12,587 nt of DNA from Euperipatoides rowelli (taxonomy: Eukaryota > Onychophora > Udeonychophora > Euonychophora > Peripatopsidae): assembly GCA_003024985.2 (NCBI GenBank), contig PXIH01S0007012.1; one strand, 5' to 3'. Each line of letters starts with the position of its first letter. The stretch's first letter is position 1. Below, piece after piece: positions 8,531-12,587 of the stretch. A program made the translations under genes and the position numbers. Under the pieces are notes generated by a model. That model saw only the letters and a program-made list of their open reading frames with translations, was not told the DNA's origin and did not search any database.

Positions 8531-9638
8531 ACCAACACATGCGCATTAGATATTAACAAAAGACTAATCACAATCGAGCTAATGCAGCAAGAACAAAAAG
8601 ACGATTACTGTAATAGTTTGATGAACAAAATAAAAGGAAATTCAAATAATGAAATCTTTATCCTTGATGAAAATCAAATACTTATGAAATATTTAGGGAA
8701 ATCAATTCTCTCAACTTACAGAACAGTAGTCCCAGCATCACTCATACAGGATGTTTTGTATTTCTATCATGATAGCATCATTGGGGAACACTTTTCCTTA
8801 GATAAAACACTATACAAAATAAAAAGAAACTTCACCTGGGAAACAATCTTTACAGACATAAGAGAATATATCAAAAGCTGTGAAAAATGTCAGCATAGGA
8901 ACAGAGGATGTGTAAAAGTTCATATACCAGCTGTCGAACCTCGTTCCACCTGCATGTCAAAGGTCAGCATCAGTATTTTAGGTCCATCTCTACCATGCAA
9001 GAAGAAACAAATATATAATCACATTCACTGACCACTTCTCCTAAATGACCTTTACCAGCCTGCTCCCAAGCCAAGAAGCCCACATAATCACAAAGGATTA
9101 TATGGAGACCATATACACATGATATGGCGGCTCAAAATGCATTCTATAAGAATGGGGACCACAACTAGTAGGGCACATCATATCTACCCTCTGTACAAAG
9201 CTGGAAACAGAGAGATTAACCACAAATAGCTACTGGCCACACTCCAATGGCATATAAGAAAGAATAAATGGCAAAATACTTAACTTAATGTCACATTATT
9301 GCAACCAAAACTTCACCGATTGGAACACCATGTTCCCATACTTAATGCAAGCCATCAATAATTCCGTACACAAAGCGCTAAACAAGTATCATTCTACAAA
9401 TTCCATGGTTTTTGTCAGTACGATATCTTTTCCGAGTTTAATCTTGATGAAAATGAAGATAATTTATTTAGTAATGGAGCAGCTGGAGACTGCAAAGTCT
9501 GAAGGTTTCTCTAATCTACAAAACGCCGCAATAAGTAATGCCAGAAACAAAGATAAAGGGCGCAGACTGTGCAAGTTCAACATTGGTGAATTTGTCCTAG
9601 CCTTGGACATCCCCAGTTACGCTGGTCATAACAGTTAA
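8531..9638 (+). pseudogene. pol: Ty3/Gypsy integrase, catalytic core inactivated
   Basis: This enzyme would insert the cDNA into the host chromosome. The zinc-binding domain is intact in the frame ending at 9031: HX6HX29CX2C, with the first His at 8768-8770, followed by CEKC. The core follows. The first catalytic Asp is replaced by Ser (SILGP, codon 8972-8974). After a frame change near 9024, FTDHFS is followed by in-frame stops TAA 9042-9044, TGA 9120-9122, TAA 9147-9149 and TAA 9255-9257. The second Asp aligns with Glu (EWGPQLVG, just after the 9147 stop). The third acid is retained as Glu in ERINGK after PHSNG. A conserved downstream segment reads NFTDWNTMFPYLMQAINNS. The frame ends at TAA 9636-9638. 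Two of the three acids are altered, so no strand transfer is expected. Confidence 0.9.
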
Positions 9639-10073
9639 GTTGAACCCATGGACTAGTAAGCTACCATATTCAGGACATAAATCACCCAGACACAATAAAG
9701 AAAGTGCACGTTGACAAATTAAAAATATATGTTCACCAAAGTTACATTATAAATGAAGAAGCAAGTAATACTACATCTGCCATCACCAATGGCAACCCCC
9801 TACAGAAATTCAAGATATCCCATCATTACCTTCCCAACTGAAGCAGTTGATGATAATCCCAACCCAAACAACTCAGAGATGCAAATGATATAATACGAGG
9901 ATTACCTACATTCATTACAAGACCAAAAAGCGATAACCACACCATCTGATGAGATAACGGAGATTGAAGTGTCTAAACATTGTTTCTTACACACTTTAAA
10001 TGACCGAAAGAAAAATAAAAAGGATGGATCCAAACTGCCTATCGAAACAGGAGACCCCAAAGTTACACATTAA
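9639..10073 (+). pseudogene. pol: Integrase C-terminus and pol tail remnant
   Basis: After the stop at 9636-9638, coding-like sequence continues in other frames. 9665-9841 contains DTIKKVHVDKLKIYV, which resembles the end of the GPY/F-type C-terminal module of Gypsy integrases. It ends at TGA 9839-9841. An overlapping frame runs from about 9810 through a TAA at 9891-9893 to TAA 10071-10073. It gives a hydrophilic tail rich in Asp, Asn and Lys with no recognised domain. No signal peptide, furin-type site or membrane segment is seen afterwards, so no env-like gene is supported. Confidence 0.6.
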
Positions 10074-10347
10074 TATTATTTAAGAAAAAGAGAACTTAAA
10101 TAAAGAAATTATTACCTAGGTAAATCAAAAAATCAAAAACAAAAAAAATAACTACCAAATGGCCACACACAAAAACTCGAGTCACATCACAAAAAAAAAA
10201 AATTAAATTAAATTTTTGCCCAAATCAAAAAATAAATAAAACTTAAATAAACAAAATTGAATAAATAAAAGCGCAAACACAAATTTAAAGAAAATTTGTT
10301 TATATAAACAAGAAATTGCATATCCAACTAATAACAAAACATAAGCT
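10074..10347. other. A-rich untranslated tail after pol
   Basis: This stretch is very A-rich, with several poly-A runs (for example around 10190-10202) and no supported reading frame. A purine tract of the polypurine type occurs near 10082-10095 and another, stronger one at about 10383-10403, just beyond this stretch. No LTR start can be confirmed after either. It is probably the 3' untranslated part of the Gypsy-type element. Confidence 0.5.
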
Positions 10348-10848
10348 TTAAAAAACGTGAGACAAACAAACTAGTGTCCTTAAGAAGGAGGGAGTTGGGG
10401 GATCACCCTGGTATCCTTTCCTAGCCTGTCTAGTGTGGAACAGTAACAGTAGGGCAGGCCAACTTGTGAATCTGCCGAGCCCATTGTCATGCCCCCTGAC
10501 GTTTGGAAGGCCGGGAAAGGATGCTGGTCTCACCAAAGTCAATAAGTACTGGGATCCACAGGACTTCAGGGGCTGGCTCCTGGACCTGCTCCGGAAAATG
10601 CAAAAGCAAAAATTGGATAAAATTGCCTGTGTGACCCGGTGGGCCTCCTGTTCTGCACTTAGCTTGTCACCCTGCACCAGATAGCGCTGCATCAATGACT
10701 TGTAAACAAATTTAAGTTCCGTGCATTTATCCCGCATAGTGGACTTTGGTAAGGAGGTGGTGGAACAACCTGCCCCCAAGCAACCTCCTGGTTTGCAAAC
10801 TCCAACTGTGCAGCTACAATAATAACAAATTTTCAAAAAAAAAATCAA
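10348..10848 (-). other. GC-richer block with a 166-codon minus-strand open frame, unidentified
   Basis: This block is visibly GC-richer than everything around it, which is strongly A-rich. It holds an open frame on the minus strand from 10848 to 10348. The predicted product has a cysteine-rich amino end, a charged helical stretch around residues 40-75 (CTELKFVYKSLMQRYL), and a low-complexity RSRSRS segment. I do not recognise a family. Another minus-strand frame over about 10490-10605 also gives coding-like sequence (VLWIPVLIDFGETSIL), so the true frame may shift partway. It may be a retroposed host gene fragment, part of another element in opposite orientation, or chance. No start context or splice signals were confirmed. 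Confidence 0.3.
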
Positions 10849-11378
10849 ACAAACTGGTGAAACAATATTATTCTACAAAAGTAAAATTTATAAGGCAAAC
10901 GCCACAAATGAAAAAAACAACAACCAAGTAACTAAGCACACAGCGTTGGAAGGGAACATTGGAGTTAAACATTAAATGAATGTTTAAACTCCAGAATGAA
11001 AACCTTAGGTTTCATTCCTAGCTAAACACACACACACACACAAAAAGAGGATTCTTACCAATTTTACTTATAGTCTGGCAAGAATCCCCCTAAGCAACAA
11101 CTGAATTTATTAAAAAAAAAACGAGTGCAATTAAATTTGAATTAAAAAAAAAAATTGCAAAATCAAGCAAGTTCTTCTCACAAACGTATAAATTTGGGTT
11201 AAACTTTATTGTCTTTGTTACAAATAAGGGGAATTAAACTCAAATAAGAGACAGATGCAATAAATTGCATTGAGTGATACACGCACTACTTTAAGATACA
11301 AGTTTTTTGTTGAAGTAGCTTGTTTGATAAAGGAACTAGGACATCAAAATTAGGAAGAACTAGGACTTAAAAATTAGG
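10849..11378. other. AT-rich stretch with hairpins and a CA microsatellite
   Basis: No gene is seen. It holds three imperfect inverted repeats in a row (10961-10992, 10994-11017, 11049-11087), a CA dinucleotide tract at about 11026-11041, poly-A runs near 11112-11120 and 11145-11155, a short palindromic pair ATGCAAT/ATTGCAT at 11255-11270, and a degenerate repeated unit of 24-25 bp at about 11331-11391. The last runs directly into repeat B. Confidence 0.55.
10961..11087. repeat. Three consecutive imperfect inverted repeats
   Basis: The first pairs 10961-10973 with 10979-10992, with one unpaired base. The second pairs 10994-11004 with 11007-11017, allowing one bulged A. The third pairs 11049-11060 with 11076-11087, 11 of 12 matching. 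The CA tract lies between the second and third. They are too imperfect and too short to be called the ends of a known element. Confidence 0.65.
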
Positions 11379-11422
11379 AAGAAATCAGGACACATCATCC
11401 TGATTTCTTCCTAATTTTTAAG
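11366..11422. repeat. Perfect 25-bp inverted repeat at the left edge of repeat B
   Basis: The arms 11366-11390 and 11398-11422 are exact reverse complements around the 7-nt loop CACATCA. The right arm lies inside the part shared with repeat A. Most of the left arm lies outside it. A second, related unit precedes the left arm (around 11346-11365), so the left arm also belongs to a short degenerate tandem series. Confidence 0.9.
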
Positions 11423-12489
11423 TACACTTTGCCCAACAATTTACCATTACAATGATTGATTTTTGAATTTGTTTATATAAATAGTTTATTTGTATATTTT
11501 ATTTAGATTTTATTTTTTCATTAGTTTTATGTATGCAATTAAAACTGTCACTATCTTCTTTCCAATCAGTCCGCTCTTGTTGAACATAGTTCCCTCCATA
11601 GCCCCCCGCCCTGAAACAAAAAGAATATAAGAATTATAATTATTATTGGAGAATTACTAAAAAAGAATAAAAGAATTATAATTATTACTGGAGAATTTAT
11701 GAACAATGAAAAAACAATGCTATAAACTTTAATTTTGTGAATTTGAACTGTATATCTGCTTAAACTACAGTTGCTATGGTTACAGCTCCATTATCCTCTA
11801 AACATTTGATGCTAGAAATTTGTTGCAGTTTTACTCACTTGGTGGAGCTCATACAGCACTGACATCATCATAATCTACATAATAGCAGATGACATACAGT
11901 GACGATCTATCGGTTAAAATCAACTTTAAGAAAAACGCAGAAGGCAAACTCCGAGTACAAAAAGGGCTGTAGAGGCACATTCGAGGATTATTAAGAGACT
12001 TCAGAACTAATCAAGATCAAGAATTAAGAAATATGATTATTAAGAGGAAATTAAGATGTAGAGAGGGAGAAACATAGACACTCCAGACTCAAGAATGAAA
12101 TGGACCAAAGTGATGTGGATTCCCTAGCTGATCATCTAGGAAGCCCACCTGATGTCGATCCTAAGACCTCAGCCACCCTCCAACAGAGAACTTTTCCAAC
12201 CACTATTCATGAATAGCTGAGATTAGTCCAAAGATACCATAGAAGCAACGTTGCACCAATAATTATTTCTCAAAGTTTAGCCATAAATTCTCTATTCAAC
12301 TCGCAGTCAAGGACTTTTTCCTGAATTTACCACAGAATTCCTCATAATAGTGAAATTGACTTTATTCAGACTTTAAATCCTAAAAATGACCCCTTTTACC
12401 CTCCTTGTCAAATCCCCCTTGGCTATGCTCTTAATTACCATTTCTCTATCTTTCTAATCTCCCTGCAGCATAAACTTATTTATCTTATA
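11379..12489. repeat. Repeat B: about 1.1-kb direct repeat, partner of 2511-3568
   Basis: B is in the same orientation as A and colinear with it from the GAAGAAATCA motif at the left to CTTATTTAT at the right (about 12475-12483). It differs from A by a second copy of a 42-bp unit (11618-11701), an extra roughly 35-bp segment near 11833-11872, a small insertion near 12070, and loss of the 15-nt left arm of A's 17-bp inverted repeat. No coding capacity is seen. If A and B are LTRs of the element between them, their divergence would reflect its age. If they are separate insertions, they simply flank it. Confidence 0.85.
11618..11701. repeat. Tandem duplication of a 42-bp AT-rich unit in repeat B
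   Basis: Unit 1 begins at 11618 and unit 2 at 11660, each starting AAAAAGAAT and containing GAATTATAATTATTA. Repeat A has the unit once (about 2761-2802), so the duplication arose in the B copy or was lost from A. Confidence 0.85.
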
Positions 12490-12587
12490 CATAAAAATGA
12501 AAATTTGTCTGTCTGTCTGTCCGTCTGTCTGTCTTTATGTTCACTATACAAATCCACAGTTTTAGAAATAGAGGCTGGAAATTTTGC
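12490..12587. repeat. Start of a GTCT-microsatellite repeat element
   Basis: Directly at the end of homology to repeat A, the sequence becomes ATAAAAATGAAAATTTG followed by seven GTCT-type units (12507-12534, one with a C substitution) and a TTATGTTCACTATACAAATC tail. Similar microsatellite-led sequences are widespread in arthropod genomes and are often linked to Helitron-like or other non-autonomous elements. That link is from memory and not shown here. The element runs off the window. Confidence 0.6.

Larger units (their letters stand above)
4998..10073 (+). mobile_element. Ty3/Gypsy-type LTR retroelement body, decayed
   Basis: Domains occur in the order gag, zinc knuckle, protease, reverse transcriptase, RNase H, integrase. 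This order, with integrase last, separates Ty3/Gypsy from Ty1/Copia. All lie on the plus strand over about 5 kb. The body is interrupted by many stops and frameshifts, and several catalytic residues are replaced. No envelope-like frame follows pol. The LTRs are not certain. The only large direct repeats flanking the body are A (2511-3568) and B (11379-12489), which start or end 1.3-1.4 kb away from the coding part. The coordinates given are only the recognisable coding remnants. Confidence 0.88.

Noticed and set aside
10433-10684. 83-codon plus-strand frame in the GC-rich block
   Set aside because: The minus-strand frame is longer and more coding-like. Neither is identified, and only the longer is listed.
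1-12587. CRISPR array, tRNA, rRNA, operon or defence system
   Set aside because: There are no regularly spaced repeats with unique spacers, no cloverleaf-like sequence and no bacterial gene layout. All recognisable coding remnants belong to mariner or Ty3/Gypsy elements.

Overview
This window looks like repeat-dense, AT-rich nuclear DNA from an arthropod, most likely an insect. Three things point there: two mariner-family fragments with the D,D34D transposase signature, a decayed Ty3/Gypsy-type retroelement, and a GTCT microsatellite element at the right edge of a kind common in arthropod genomes. There are no operons, tRNAs, rRNAs, CRISPR arrays or convincing host exons. Four ambiguous bases (1481, 1989, 2248, 5219) show draft-quality sequence. 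The species cannot be named from this.

Layout. 1-281 is AT-rich flank. 282-1479 is a nearly full-length but broken mariner transposase gene with its 3' flank. 1665-2279 is a second, 5'-truncated copy of the same element's 3' half, in the same orientation after a 185-bp spacer. 2280-2510 is AT-rich with a GT microsatellite. 2511-3568 (repeat A) is a direct repeat of 11379-12489 (repeat B), about nine bases in ten identical by eye. 3569-4997 is non-coding, with a nested stem-loop. 4998-10073 is the Gypsy-type body on the plus strand: gag N-terminus, gag core, zinc knuckle, retropepsin, reverse transcriptase, RNase H, integrase and pol tail. It is broken by many stops and frameshifts. 10074-10347 is A-rich. 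10348-10848 is a GC-richer block with a minus-strand open frame of unknown identity. 10849-11378 holds imperfect hairpins and a CA microsatellite. 12490-12587 starts another repeat family.

Function. None of the elements looks autonomously active. In the retroelement the second aspartate of the reverse transcriptase active site and two of the three integrase catalytic acids are replaced, while the retropepsin DTG and the RNase H acidic residues are still readable. The mariner copy keeps its catalytic aspartates but has stops and frameshifts. The main open questions are what A and B are (diverged LTRs of this element, or separate insertions of an unclassified repeat), how the mariner 3' half came to be duplicated, and what the 10348-10848 block is. 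I found no new functional system that I could defend.
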